From Pseudomonas yangonensis (GTDB taxonomy: Bacteria; Pseudomonadota; Gammaproteobacteria; Pseudomonadales; Pseudomonadaceae), in NCBI RefSeq assembly GCF_009932725.1, contig NZ_BLJU01000002.1:310001-374000 (forward strand): a stretch of 64,000 nt of DNA. The letters run 5' to 3'. Under the pieces are notes generated by a model, which worked only from the letters and a program-made list of their open reading frames with translations, made no database searches and had not been told where the DNA came from. Both the position numbers and the translations under genes were made by a program. Numbering within the stretch: the stretch's first letter is position 1; each line of letters opens with the position of its first letter. Positions 53,778 through 63,155 of the stretch are shown in pieces.

Positions 53778-54971
53778 TCAGCTTCTTTCCAGCGCGCGGC
53801 CTCGCACGAACATCAGGGCAGCGCCGGCCAGCGTTGCAGTGCAGGCATAGAGAATCACCGCCTTTGCACCAAACCCGTCGATAATCAGCCCGCCGAGCAC
53901 CGCACCTGTGGCAATGGCCACCTGAAAGGTCGAGGACAGCAGCGCGCCCGCGCTTTCGGCGTGATCGGCAGCTGCCCGCGCATTCCAAACGGAGATCGAC
54001 ACCGGGAAGGCCCCGAAGGCGAAGCCCCAGAGCGCGGTCGCCACGAACGCGACATTCACTTCGGCACCGAATAGCACCAATGCAAGCGCCACGAGGGTGA
54101 TCAGGAACGAGCAGCTGGCCACCGCCCACGCCGGGCTGCGCGCGGCGACGACGCCCCCGATCAGGTTGCCGAAAAAACCGCAGACACCGAATGCCAGCAG
54201 GGTCAGCGACACGGTGCCGACGTCCAGACGCGGCACCTCCTCCAGAAAGGGGCGGATGAAGGTCAGCGCTGCGAAGTGCCCGGAAATGACCAGCAGACCG
54301 GTGATCAGGCCGATGACCACCGCGCGGCGCGACAATGCGGCCTTGAACGAAGCCAGACCAGGCGCAGCAGCAGACGGCAGTCGGGGCAGCGTCAGCATCT
54401 GGATTGCCAGCGCCGCCACGCCAATCCCCGAGGCCGCGAGGAAGGTCATGCGCCAGCCCCACAGATCACCCAGGAAGGCTCCCAGCGGTGCGGCAAATAC
54501 CGTGGCGAAGGATATCCCCATGAGGATGATCGAGATGGCTTTCGGCACCTTGTCGGGCGGCACCAGGCGCAGGGCCAACGCGGTCATCATCGCCCAGAAA
54601 CTGCCAAGGGCGAAGCCCAGCAGGCCGCGGGCGATCAGCAGGATGGCGACGCTCGAGGCGTAGGCCGAGAGGACGCTGGAAAGCACCAGCACCACCATCA
54701 AGCCCCAGACGATCTTCTGGCGATCCAGCCGGCCGGCGCATAGCACCATGAGCGGGCCGGCAAATGCCGCGACCACTGCTGTCGCGGTTATGGCCTGGCC
54801 TACGACGCCGTTGGAGGCACCCAGCTCGGTCGCCATGGGCGTGAGCAGGCTGATCGGCAAAAACTCCGCGGTCACCAGCCCGAAGGCTCCCAGGGCCAGC
54901 GACACGACGGCCCACCATGCGGCGGGCGGGGAGCTGGGTTGGTCGGCGGCCGTTGAGGCGGGCTGAGGCAT
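53778..54971 (-). CDS. MFS transporter, DHA1 (AraJ/NepI-like)
   Basis: A 397-residue exporter with 12 predicted helices. FGLVTAEFLPISLLTPMATEL is the opening of this group, whose members include sugar and purine-nucleoside exporters. A positively charged GRLDRQKIVWG stands for motif A. The ATG at 54971 has AAGGA seven bases upstream and is preferred to one seven codons earlier. The substrate is unknown; efflux is the default. Confidence 0.87.
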   Translation of the reverse strand: MPQPASTAADQPSSPPAAWWAVVSLALGAFGLVTAEFLPISLLTPMATELGASNGVVGQAITATAVVAAFAGPLMVLCAGRLDRQKIVWGLMVVLVLSSVLSAYASSVAILLIARGLLGFALGSFWAMMTALALRLVPPDKVPKAISIILMGISFATVFAAPLGAFLGDLWGWRMTFLAASGIGVAALAIQMLTLPRLPSAAAPGLASFKAALSRRAVVIGLITGLLVISGHFAALTFIRPFLEEVPRLDVGTVSLTLLAFGVCGFFGNLIGGVVAARSPAWAVASCSFLITLVALALVLFGAEVNVAFVATALWGFAFGAFPVSISVWNARAAADHAESAGALLSSTFQVAIATGAVLGGLIIDGFGAKAVILYACTATLAGAALMFVRGRALERS

Positions 54972-55129
54972 GTAGAAATCCTTGCTGTTCATCTCGCGCC
55001 GGGGCTTGGAGGAGCTGTCCCGACGCGAGCGACTCTGTGAAGAGGGTGTCAGACGACACGGTAGACACGCCCGCAGTTCGCCGGGCGATGCGCGCAACTT
55101 GCCGGGGGCGGTAAAGGGGCGGGCGAGGT

Positions 55130-55801
55130 TCAGTTGCGCATGGCACCGAAGTGCGCGCAGCCGCGCAGCACCTGGCCATCGAGACGCAGTTCGGCACTGA
55201 GGTGATTGACCGCGCCGCTCATGCCGTCGACGCAACGCTGCGGGGCGACCCACAGATCGAGGCGCTGGCCGTTGGCTTCGCTGCTGTAGTTGAGGCGGCC
55301 ATCCGGCATTTGCTCTTCCAGGTAGGGCAGGGCCAGCGGCTCGTGATCGGGGCGGTTGAGGACCAGGCCCTTGCTGCCGACTTCCAGTTGCCAGAACGGT
55401 TCGTTGCCACTGGCGCGCAGGGCCAGGCGCTTGAAGTTGAGATCGTCACAGCCGTGTCCTTCACCTTGCAGGCGATAGATCTGGCTGACCTCGAAGCGAC
55501 CGTCGTTGCCTTTGCCCTGGCTGCCACCCAAATGACCGCCGAGGTCGACGAACAGGCTGGAATGGCCATCGCTGCCGAGTCGCGTGACCTCCCGCTCGAT
55601 ACCGGTACCGTCGCCATCGACCAGCACGAAGCGGCGCTGTTCCTGACAGGGCATGAACACCAACTGGCCATTCTCGACCTGTACCTGACCCTGCAGGCGG
55701 GTGGCCGGAGGCGGCCCTTCCGGTTTGCCGGTGTAGACCTGGCAGGCGGCCAGAAGCGGGAGTAGGGCGACGCTAGTGAGCAGGGAGCGGGTGATGGACA
55801 T
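55130..55801 (-). CDS. Lipoprotein of the COG3650 type
   Basis: A 223-residue lipoprotein (lipobox LLAAC near residue 18). A beta-rich domain follows, with MPCQEQRRFVLVDGDG and a second domain with SGNEPFWQLEV and a Cys pair (QRCVDGMSG, LRGCAHF) that may form a disulfide. COG3650-type lipoproteins share the GNEPFW segment. Function unknown. GGAGA stands before the ATG. Confidence 0.82.
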   Translation of the reverse strand: MSITRSLLTSVALLPLLAACQVYTGKPEGPPPATRLQGQVQVENGQLVFMPCQEQRRFVLVDGDGTGIEREVTRLGSDGHSSLFVDLGGHLGGSQGKGNDGRFEVSQIYRLQGEGHGCDDLNFKRLALRASGNEPFWQLEVGSKGLVLNRPDHEPLALPYLEEQMPDGRLNYSSEANGQRLDLWVAPQRCVDGMSGAVNHLSAELRLDGQVLRGCAHFGAMRN

Positions 55802-55926
55802 GGGTCTCTCCAAATACGAGCGGCCACCATAGCCACAGCGCGCCCCTGGCTCAAGCCGTTTGCTTTGACTGAGCCTGGCGAGTGCGGCCTAATTCGCCCG
55901 TCCGGTTCGATCGAGCAGCCTCTGCA

Positions 55927-56808
55927 ATGCCCAACCCCCTCATGCGCCCCAGTACCCTTCATCTGCCACAGGGCGACTGGGCCACGGTACTCGATTGCCT
56001 GTGCGATCACTTTCCCGCCATCGACCGCGCTACCTGGCAGGAACGTATGGCGCGCGGCCGGGTGCTGGATGCGGCCGGCACGCCCATCGATGCCACGCAT
56101 CCCTACCGGGTCGGGCTCAAGGTGCGCTATTTCCGTGAGGTGCCGAACGAGACGCCGATTCCCTTCCTCGAACAGGTGCTATGGCAGGACAAGCACCTGC
56201 TGGTTGCCGACAAGCCGCATTTTCTGCCGGTAATGCCGGCAGGCGAATATGTCGAGCAGACCCTGCTGGCTCGCCTGATCAAGCGCACCGGCAATCCGGA
56301 CCTGGTCCCGATCCATCGCATCGACAGGCTCACCGCCGGCCTGGTGCTGTTCTCGGTCAACCCGGCCAGTCGCGGCCAGTACCAGGCGCTGTTTCGCCAG
56401 CGTGCGGTGGAAAAGCGCTACGAAGCTATCGCTCCGGCGTTGCCGCAGTTGCAGTTTCCCTACCTGCACCGTTCGCGCATGGTCGATGGCGAGCCCTTCT
56501 TTCGCATGCAGGAAGTCGCGGGCGAGACCAATAGCGAAACCCGAATCGAGGTGCTGGAGCGGCGCGGTGGCCTATGGCGTTACGGCCTGTCGCCGGTGAC
56601 GGGGCGCAAGCATCAGCTGCGCGTGCATCTGGCCGGTCTAGGCGCGCCCATCGTCGGCGACGATTTCTATCCGCAGTTGCTGGAGTCGCGCAACCTGCCG
56701 GATGACTACAGCAAGCCACTCAAGCTGCTGGCGCGCGGCCTGCGCTTCGTCGATCCGCTTAGCGGGCAGAGGCGCGAGTTCGAAAGCGAACTGCTGTTGC
56801 AGTGGTAG
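55927..56808 (+). CDS. RluA-family RNA pseudouridine synthase
   Basis: A 293-residue enzyme. The catalytic Asp is Asp133 in HRIDRLTAGL. VEKRYEAIAP and KHQLRVHLAGLGAPIVGDDFY (part shown) are the other RluA blocks. The N-terminus (residues 20-70) is not an S4 domain and is particular to this subgroup. The target uridine, in rRNA or tRNA, is not known. Confidence 0.92.
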   Translation: MPNPLMRPSTLHLPQGDWATVLDCLCDHFPAIDRATWQERMARGRVLDAAGTPIDATHPYRVGLKVRYFREVPNETPIPFLEQVLWQDKHLLVADKPHFLPVMPAGEYVEQTLLARLIKRTGNPDLVPIHRIDRLTAGLVLFSVNPASRGQYQALFRQRAVEKRYEAIAPALPQLQFPYLHRSRMVDGEPFFRMQEVAGETNSETRIEVLERRGGLWRYGLSPVTGRKHQLRVHLAGLGAPIVGDDFYPQLLESRNLPDDYSKPLKLLARGLRFVDPLSGQRREFESELLLQW

Positions 56809-56888
56809 CCCTGGTGCGCATGGCGCACCCTATGGCTGTGGGAGGGGCTCAGCCGCGCGCTTTTTCCTTGCCACACAGCCAGGCGTGC

Positions 56889-56913
56889 AAAAAAAGCCCG
56901 CACATGGCGGGCT
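56889..56913 (-). terminator. Terminator that overlaps the AbrB-family stop codon
   Basis: AGCCCGC and GCGGGCT around ACATG, with A-run on plus (T-run on minus). The stop codon (56912-56914) lies in the upstream arm of the stem on the minus strand. Confidence 0.82.
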
Positions 56914-57934
56914 AAGCGTGGCGCTTGCACCAGAGCTTGAATAAGGGTTCGGCGAGGAACATCACCAAGAACAGCCGTAGCACCTGCAGGGCGGTGACCA
57001 GCGCCACCGACAGTTGCAACGCTTCGGCGGTCAGGCAGAGCTCGGTGATACCGCCGGGCATCATGCCCAGCATCAGCGACAGGTGATCTTCGCCGGCCAG
57101 CCAGCCGAGCACCTCGCCGAGACCGGCAGCGGCCAGCATCGCCAGCAGGGTGAACAGCAAGACGCGGGCGAGGAAGCCCGGTGCGCTGCGGAAGAAGGCG
57201 CGGTCGAAGTGGCAGCCCAGGGCGCAGCCAATCAACCACTGGCCGAGCTGGCCCATGCCTTGCGGCAGGCCCAGATGCAGGTCGAAGCCGGCGCTGGCTG
57301 CGGCGCAGACGACCAGTGGACCGAGCATCCAGGGGTTCGGCTGTTTCAGGCGCCCCCAGAGCACCGCCAGTGCGGCGCCGGCGGCGAGCAGGCCGATCAG
57401 CCAGGTCCAGTCCACGGGTGCGCGAGGTGGTGCGCTGACATCGGGCAGGCCCCAGGTGAACAGCGCCGGAATCAGCAGCACCACCAGCAGCAGACGCAGA
57501 CTGTGCGCTGCGGCCACGCGGGCTGGTTGGGCATCGTGACGCAGGGCCAGGTTGACCATCTCACTGGCGCCGCCAGGCATGCTGGCGAAGAAGGCGGTGG
57601 CGCGGTCGACGCCGGCACGGCGCAGGGTGGCGATACCGATCAGGCTGAGCAGCAGCGTGCCGAAGGCGCCCATGACGATGACCGGCAGATGGCTGAGCAC
57701 CTGTTCCAGCACATCACTGGTGAAGTGCAGGCCGATGCCGCTGGCTACCAGCCATTGACCGGCCTTGCGCCCGCCCGGCAGCTCAGTGAAGGCGCGGTTG
57801 GCCAGGCAGCGTACGGCGATCACTGCCAGCAACGAGCCCACCATCCACGGCAAAGGCCAGCCGGCGAGGCTGGCCATGTAACCGCCAGCCACTCCGGCCA
57901 GCGGTGTTACCCACAGATCACGCGGCAGCGGCAT
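56912..57934 (-). CDS. AbrB-family membrane protein (COG3180)
   Basis: A 340-residue protein with about ten helices in two homologous halves, each with a GG motif (FFASMPGGASEMVNLAL and LMLGMMPGGITELCLTA). It starts 17 bases inside tctA, so it is translated together with it. COG3180 members were called ammonia monooxygenase regulators, but they look like transporters. The place suggests a role with tricarboxylate uptake. Confidence 0.85.
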   Translation of the reverse strand: MPLPRDLWVTPLAGVAGGYMASLAGWPLPWMVGSLLAVIAVRCLANRAFTELPGGRKAGQWLVASGIGLHFTSDVLEQVLSHLPVIVMGAFGTLLLSLIGIATLRRAGVDRATAFFASMPGGASEMVNLALRHDAQPARVAAAHSLRLLLVVLLIPALFTWGLPDVSAPPRAPVDWTWLIGLLAAGAALAVLWGRLKQPNPWMLGPLVVCAAASAGFDLHLGLPQGMGQLGQWLIGCALGCHFDRAFFRSAPGFLARVLLFTLLAMLAAAGLGEVLGWLAGEDHLSLMLGMMPGGITELCLTAEALQLSVALVTALQVLRLFLVMFLAEPLFKLWCKRHA

Positions 57935-59438
57935 CAGCCTGAGCCTTGATCTGCTTGCGCCGACGCATCCAGCGGATGCCCGGCAGGGCCAGCATCAATG
58001 CCACCAGCGCCCACAGGACCAACGTGATCGGGCTGCCCCAGAGGATGCCCAGGTCACCGGCGGAAATCGATAGCGCGCGGCGCAGGTTGTCTTCCATCAG
58101 CTCGCCGAGTACGAAGCCCAGGATCAGCGCCGACAGGGGGAAGTCCAGCTTGCGCAGGATGTAGCCGAACACGCCGAGGACGATCATCAGCACCAGGTCG
58201 AAGGTGGTGCTGTGCACCGCATAGACGCCGACCATGCTGACCACGGTGATCGCCGGCACCAGCACCCAGTTCGGCACGCTGAGCATGCGCGAGAACAGGC
58301 CGACCATGGGGATGTTCATCACCAGCAGGATGACGTTGCCGATGAACAGCGAGGCGATCAGGCCCCAGACTACGTCCGGCTGCTGTTCGAACAGCAGCGG
58401 GCCGGGAGTGATGTTGTACAGCGTCAGCGCGCCGATCATCACCGCCGTGGTGCCCGAACCCGGCACGCCGAGGGTCAGCATGGGAATCAGCGAGCCGCAG
58501 GCCGAGGCGTTGTTGGCGGCTTCCGGAGCGGCCAGGCCGCGCAGGTCGCCGTCACCGAAGCGGCCCTTGTTGCCGGCCAGACGCTTCTCGGTCATGTAGG
58601 TCATGGCGCTGGCGATGGTTGCGCCGGCACCGGGCAGGGTGCCGATGACGAAGCCCGCCAGGGCGCTGCGGATCATGGTCCAGAAGGTCAGGCAGAACTC
58701 CTTGAAGTTGAACAGCAGGCGCCCGCTGGCCTTCACCGCTTTCTGACCGCCATGGGTCTTTTCCAGCATCAGCAGGATCTCGCTGACGCTGAAGAAGCCG
58801 ATCACCACGATGACGAACTGGATGCCATCGGACAGGCTGACGCTGTCGAAGGTAAAGCGATACACCCCGGTGGTCGAGTCGACGCCGACCGTGGCCAGGG
58901 CCAGGCCGATCAGCGCGGCCATCAGGGTCTTGACCGGCTTGTCGCCGACCATGCCGCCGAGGCAGGCGATGGCGAATACCATCAGCACGAAATATTCGGC
59001 AGGGCCGAAGGCCACCGCCCATTTCGCCAGCAGCGGGGCGAACAGCACCACGCCACAGGTGGCGATGATGCTGCCGACGAAGGAGCTGACTGCAGACAGC
59101 GACAGGGCGATGCCGGCCTTGCCCTGACGGGCCAGCGGGTAGCCGTCCAGGGTGGTCATGATGGCGGCGGCGTCGCCTGGTACGTTGAGCAGGATGGCCG
59201 AGATACGACCGCCATACTCGCAGCCCAGGTACACGGCAGCGAGCAGGATCAGTGCGGTTTCCGGCGGCAGGCCGAGGGCAAAGGCCAGAGGCAGCAGCAG
59301 CGCTACGCCGTTGATCGGGCCAAGACCGGGCAGCAGGCCGACCACGGTGCCGACGAAGGCGCCGAACAGCGCTACCAGCAGGTTGGTCGGCCTGGTGGCG
59401 ACGTCGAAGCCCTGCATGAGGAAGTTAAGGGTATCCAT
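57918..59438 (-). CDS. tctA: Tripartite tricarboxylate transporter, large membrane subunit
   Basis: A 506-residue TctA with about 12 helices. GTVVGLLPGLGPINGVALLLPL and GSGTTAVMIGALTLYNITPGPLLFEQQ (part shown) are family blocks with conserved glycines and prolines. It carries the substrate through the membrane on sodium gradient. The N-terminal extension to 59522 was rejected. It starts one base after the tctB stop and overlaps the AbrB gene. Confidence 0.95.
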   Translation of the reverse strand: MDTLNFLMQGFDVATRPTNLLVALFGAFVGTVVGLLPGLGPINGVALLLPLAFALGLPPETALILLAAVYLGCEYGGRISAILLNVPGDAAAIMTTLDGYPLARQGKAGIALSLSAVSSFVGSIIATCGVVLFAPLLAKWAVAFGPAEYFVLMVFAIACLGGMVGDKPVKTLMAALIGLALATVGVDSTTGVYRFTFDSVSLSDGIQFVIVVIGFFSVSEILLMLEKTHGGQKAVKASGRLLFNFKEFCLTFWTMIRSALAGFVIGTLPGAGATIASAMTYMTEKRLAGNKGRFGDGDLRGLAAPEAANNASACGSLIPMLTLGVPGSGTTAVMIGALTLYNITPGPLLFEQQPDVVWGLIASLFIGNVILLVMNIPMVGLFSRMLSVPNWVLVPAITVVSMVGVYAVHSTTFDLVLMIVLGVFGYILRKLDFPLSALILGFVLGELMEDNLRRALSISAGDLGILWGSPITLVLWALVALMLALPGIRWMRRRKQIKAQADAAAA

Positions 59439-59439
59439 T

Positions 59440-59883
59440 TCAGCTCTCCACGAAGGCTTCAAGCAGGCCGAGCGGCAGCGGCACGTCCAGAAGAAGATCG
59501 AACAAAACGTAAAGCAGCACACCCATCAGCACGGCACTGATGGCGCAGGGCAGTAGGCGACCGGTGAACAGCAGGCCAAGGGCGAAGGTGGCCAGGGCCG
59601 TGCTGATGACGAAGCCGAGCAGCTCGAAGGTCAGCGCATAGGCCAGCAGCACCACGACGCACAGTGCGCTGCGTAATGCAGTCGGGATGTCCAGGCGTTG
59701 CGCCAGCATGCCGGGCTTGTAGATCAGCCACAGGCTGCCGGCGCCCATCAGGGCCAGGAGCAGCAGCGGATAGGCGCGCGGACCGACCGGGTCATAGGCG
59801 AAGGGCGCCTGGAAACCCCAGGCAACGACAGCGAGCCAGGCACACAGCAGCAGCCAGATCGCGGAGAACAGGCGAACGTACAT
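59440..59883 (-). CDS. tctB: Tripartite tricarboxylate transporter, small membrane subunit
   Basis: A 147-residue subunit with four helices. The family motif DPVGPRAYPLLLLALM lies near residues 31-46. It joins TctA in the membrane. It is between tctC and tctA, in the usual order. Confidence 0.92.
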   Translation of the reverse strand: MYVRLFSAIWLLLCAWLAVVAWGFQAPFAYDPVGPRAYPLLLLALMGAGSLWLIYKPGMLAQRLDIPTALRSALCVVVLLAYALTFELLGFVISTALATFALGLLFTGRLLPCAISAVLMGVLLYVLFDLLLDVPLPLGLLEAFVES

Positions 59884-59945
59884 GGAGATTTACCTCGGGA
59901 ACGTCGGCCGCCGAATGGCGGCCGAGCGCGGATTACGCGGGAGTG

Positions 59946-60923
59946 TTACTGCACCAGACCGAACTCGCCGGCCAGCGCCTTGTATTCCTCCACCTGCTTG
60001 TGGACGAAGGCATCGAGTTCCTCGCCGGTGAGCGACAATGGGAACAGATCACGCTGTTCGCGCAGGGCGGCGAAATCATCACGGGCGAGCATCTGATCGA
60101 ACTGCTCTTTCCACCAGTTGAACTGCTCGTCGCTGACCTGCGGGCCCATGTAGAAACCACGGATCACCGGCCAGCTGATATCGAAGCCCTGCTCCTTGGC
60201 AGTCGGGATATCGGCCAGCTTGCCCGGCAGACGCTCGTCGGACAGCACGGCGAGGATGCGCACCTTGCCGGCGGCCAGTTGCGGGGTGACTTCGCCGAGG
60301 CCGCTGGAGGTGACCTGCACATGGCCGCCGAGCATGGCGGTAAGGGTTTCACCGCCGCCTTCGAAGGCCACATAGCGCAGCGACTGCGGATCGATACCGG
60401 CTGCGCGGGCGATCAGCGCGGTCTGCATCCAGTCCTGGCCCCCGATGGTGGCACCGGCACCGAATACCACGCTGGCCGGGTCTTTCTTCAGAGCCTCGAC
60501 CAGTTCGTTGAGGTTCTTCCACGGGGCGTCTTCACGTACGGTGATGGCGCCGTAGTCGGTGCCGATGGCGGCCAGCCAGCGTACGGCGTTTTCGTCGTAG
60601 CGGCCGAACTTGCCCTGAGCCAGGTTGAGCAGGGAGCCCGAGGAGAAGGCGGTGATGGTGCCCGGATCCTTGGCGCGCTGGGCGACCACGGCATTGTAGG
60701 CCACGGCTCCGACGCCGCCCGGCATGTAGGTGACGCGCATCGGCGCCTTGAGCAGGCCGGTATCCTTCAGGCCGCTCTGGGCCAGCTTGCAGGTCAGGTC
60801 GAAGCCGCCGCCGGGTTTGGCCGGGGCGATGCATTCAGGGCGCTTGGGTTCGGCAGCCAGCAACTGGCCGGCAAAGGCCAGGCAGGCAGTCGCCAGTGCG
60901 GCACGGGTCAGGACAGATTTCAT
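59946..60923 (-). CDS. tctC: Tricarboxylate-binding protein TctC
   Basis: A 325-residue precursor with Sec signal (residues 1-23, ending LLAAE). It is a Bug-fold periplasmic binding protein. CIAPAKPGGGFDLTCKLAQ holds the substrate-binding loop and FGAGATIGGQDWMQTAL the second. It delivers citrate or a similar acid to TctAB. GAGGAA stands before the ATG. Confidence 0.94.
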   Translation of the reverse strand: MKSVLTRAALATACLAFAGQLLAAEPKRPECIAPAKPGGGFDLTCKLAQSGLKDTGLLKAPMRVTYMPGGVGAVAYNAVVAQRAKDPGTITAFSSGSLLNLAQGKFGRYDENAVRWLAAIGTDYGAITVREDAPWKNLNELVEALKKDPASVVFGAGATIGGQDWMQTALIARAAGIDPQSLRYVAFEGGGETLTAMLGGHVQVTSSGLGEVTPQLAAGKVRILAVLSDERLPGKLADIPTAKEQGFDISWPVIRGFYMGPQVSDEQFNWWKEQFDQMLARDDFAALREQRDLFPLSLTGEELDAFVHKQVEEYKALAGEFGLVQ

Positions 60924-60952
60924 GATGGTTTCCTCGTGAGTCTTGTTGTTGT

Positions 60953-62218
60953 TTACCAGATGGGCAGCGTGTAGCCGACGATGACACGGTTCTCGTCCGC
61001 ATCGCGGGCGAAGTCGGAGCGGAAGCTGGCGTTGCGTAGTCGTACGTAGAGGTCCTTGAGTGGGCCGCTCTGGACCACGTACTTGAGCTCGATATCGCGC
61101 TCCCATTCGCCGCCACGGTCGTCGGAGCCGGCGATACGCGCATCGTCACCACGGATGTAGCGGGTCATGAAGGTCAGGCCGGGAACGCCGATGCCGGCGA
61201 AGTTGTAATCGTAGCGAGCCTGCCAGGAACGCTCGTCGGCGTTGGCGAAATCGTTGATCTGCACGAAGTTGATCAGGAAAGGATCGCTGCCGTCGATGTA
61301 GGCGAAACCGGTGTCGCCGCTCATGTCCTGGAAGCCCAGGCCAACCTTGTGGTTGCCCAGGCCGTAACTGACCATGGCGTTGAAAGCCTGGTTGTCGACC
61401 TTGCCGGCGTTGGCCGCGCCGCTGTCGCGGCTGACGATGTAGCGCAGGTCGCTGCTCAGGGTACCGGCGCCAAGCTTGTGGCTGGTGAGCAGGCCGAAGA
61501 AGTGCTGGCGGTAGATGTCATCGAGATCGGCGAAGTAGTAACGGCCGGTCAGGCCGGGCGCGAACTTGTAATCGAAGCCGGCGAGGTCGAGGTGGTCGGC
61601 TTCGACGCCGGAGGCAAAGCGGCGATTCTTGGCGTTGAGCACCATCTCTTCGGAATTGGTCGAGGCGCGGTCGATGACCTTGTCCAGGCGGCCGCCGGTG
61701 AAGGTCAGGCCTTCGAGTTCGGAGGAGGTCAGCAGGCCGCCCTCAAACACCTGCGGCAGCAGACGGCTGTCGCTGGCCTTGACCACCGGCAGTTCCGGCA
61801 CATGCGAGCCGTAGCGCAGCTCGGTGGCGGAGATTTTCACCTTGGCGGTGGCACTCAGGCGGCTGAATTCGTCGGGGGTGCCGCCATCATCCTGCACAGG
61901 CAGCAGGTCGGTGCCGGTGCGGCCCTTGCCCGAATCGAGCTTGATACCGAGCAGGCCCATTGCATCGACACCGAAGCCAACGGTGCCTTCGGTGTAGCCG
62001 GACTTCACGTCGAGCCAAAGACCCTGGCCCCATTCTTCGCGCTTGTTCTGGCCATCGAACTGGCGGAAGTCACGGTTGAGATAGATGTTGGTAGCAGTGA
62101 GGCTGGCGCTGCTGTCCTCGATGAAGGCCGCGTTGGCGAAGGGGGCAGCGCCGGTGGCGGCGATTGCCAGGCAGAGCAGGCGTACAGGCGGCAGGGCCTG
62201 ACGTGAGGCTGCGAGCAT
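60953..62218 (-). CDS. opdH: OprD-family porin, OpdH-like
   Basis: A 421-residue outer-membrane porin with a signal peptide (residues 1-29, ending FANA) and 16-18 strands. The opening FIEDSSASLTATNIYLNRDF and the close RVIVGYTLPIW end in an aromatic residue as outer-membrane barrels do. It is the first gene of the operon that ends in abrB. In P. aeruginosa OpdH takes up tricarballylate and cis-aconitate. GGAG precedes the ATG. Confidence 0.92.
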   Translation of the reverse strand: MLAASRQALPPVRLLCLAIAATGAAPFANAAFIEDSSASLTATNIYLNRDFRQFDGQNKREEWGQGLWLDVKSGYTEGTVGFGVDAMGLLGIKLDSGKGRTGTDLLPVQDDGGTPDEFSRLSATAKVKISATELRYGSHVPELPVVKASDSRLLPQVFEGGLLTSSELEGLTFTGGRLDKVIDRASTNSEEMVLNAKNRRFASGVEADHLDLAGFDYKFAPGLTGRYYFADLDDIYRQHFFGLLTSHKLGAGTLSSDLRYIVSRDSGAANAGKVDNQAFNAMVSYGLGNHKVGLGFQDMSGDTGFAYIDGSDPFLINFVQINDFANADERSWQARYDYNFAGIGVPGLTFMTRYIRGDDARIAGSDDRGGEWERDIELKYVVQSGPLKDLYVRLRNASFRSDFARDADENRVIVGYTLPIW

Positions 62219-62483
62219 CTTGTGGTCTCCGTTTTTGTTCTTGTCGCCACCTGGCACCACTGCCAGGCGGCTTGAGCAGGTGGTTCGAGCCACCTTCGAT
62301 CGATGCTATGAGGGCAAGCTTTCACTAGGCTTTCATGGCAAAAAGTTTTTCAGCGCCGGCGGCGAGGGCCTGCAAGGTCATTTAGAGGGCGTTTCGTTTG
62401 CCGCTTTGGCATTTGAGCAATTCACAGAAGCCGCAGCGGCGCTAAACTGCGCGCCTTTGACGATGCTGCAGCTGGAGGTGGCG

Positions 62484-63155
62484 GTGCGGATTCTGCTGGT
62501 CGAAGACCATCCGCAATTGGCGGAAAGCGTGGCCCAGGCGCTGAAGGGGGCCGGCTGGACGGTGGACGTGCTGCACGACGGCATTGCGGCTGACCTTGCG
62601 CTTTGCAGCGAAGAGTACGCTTTGGCAATCCTCGATATCGGCCTGCCGCGCCTGGACGGTTTTGCGGTTCTGGCGCGCCTGCGTGATCGCGGCCAGACCC
62701 TGCCCGTACTCATATTGACCGCGCGTGGCGAGGTCAAGGACCGTGTGCATGGCCTCAATCTCGGCGCCGATGACTATCTGGCCAAGCCCTTCGAGTTGAG
62801 CGAACTGGAGGCACGGGTCAAAGCTCTGCTGCGGCGTAGTGTGCTCGGCGGCGAGCAATTGCAGCGCTGTGGTGATCTGGTCTATGACCTGGGTACGCGC
62901 CGTTTCAGCCTCGATGGCGAGGCTCTGAGCCTTACCGCCCGCGAGCAGGCGGTACTGGAGGCGATGATTGCCAGGCCGGGCCGGGTGATGAGCAAGGAGC
63001 AACTGGCGGCGCAGGTGTTTGGCCTGGACGAGGATGCCAGCCCGGATGCCATCGAAATCTACATTCACCGCCTGCGCAAGAAGCTCGAAGGCCGTGCCGT
63101 GCGTATCGTCACTTTCCGCGGTCTCGGTTACCTGCTGGAGGCGGTCGAGGCATGA
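62484..63155 (+). CDS. tctD: Response regulator TctD
   Basis: A 223-residue OmpR-type regulator. Receiver Asp51 (AILDIGLPRLDG), acidic Glu7-Asp8 and Lys near 101 (YLAKPFELSEL). The winged helix has DAIEIYIHRLRKKL. The start is probably the GTG at 62484, with GGAGG six bases upstream and the usual MRILLVEDH; an ATG seven codons earlier is possible. Divergent from opdH-tctCBA, which it should activate when tricarboxylate is present. Confidence 0.92.
   Translation: MRILLVEDHPQLAESVAQALKGAGWTVDVLHDGIAADLALCSEEYALAILDIGLPRLDGFAVLARLRDRGQTLPVLILTARGEVKDRVHGLNLGADDYLAKPFELSELEARVKALLRRSVLGGEQLQRCGDLVYDLGTRRFSLDGEALSLTAREQAVLEAMIARPGRVMSKEQLAAQVFGLDEDASPDAIEIYIHRLRKKLEGRAVRIVTFRGLGYLLEAVEA

Noticed and set aside
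53692..54462. 256-codon frame overlapping the MFS gene
   Set aside because: Second frame of the same strand over the transporter; arginine-rich noise.
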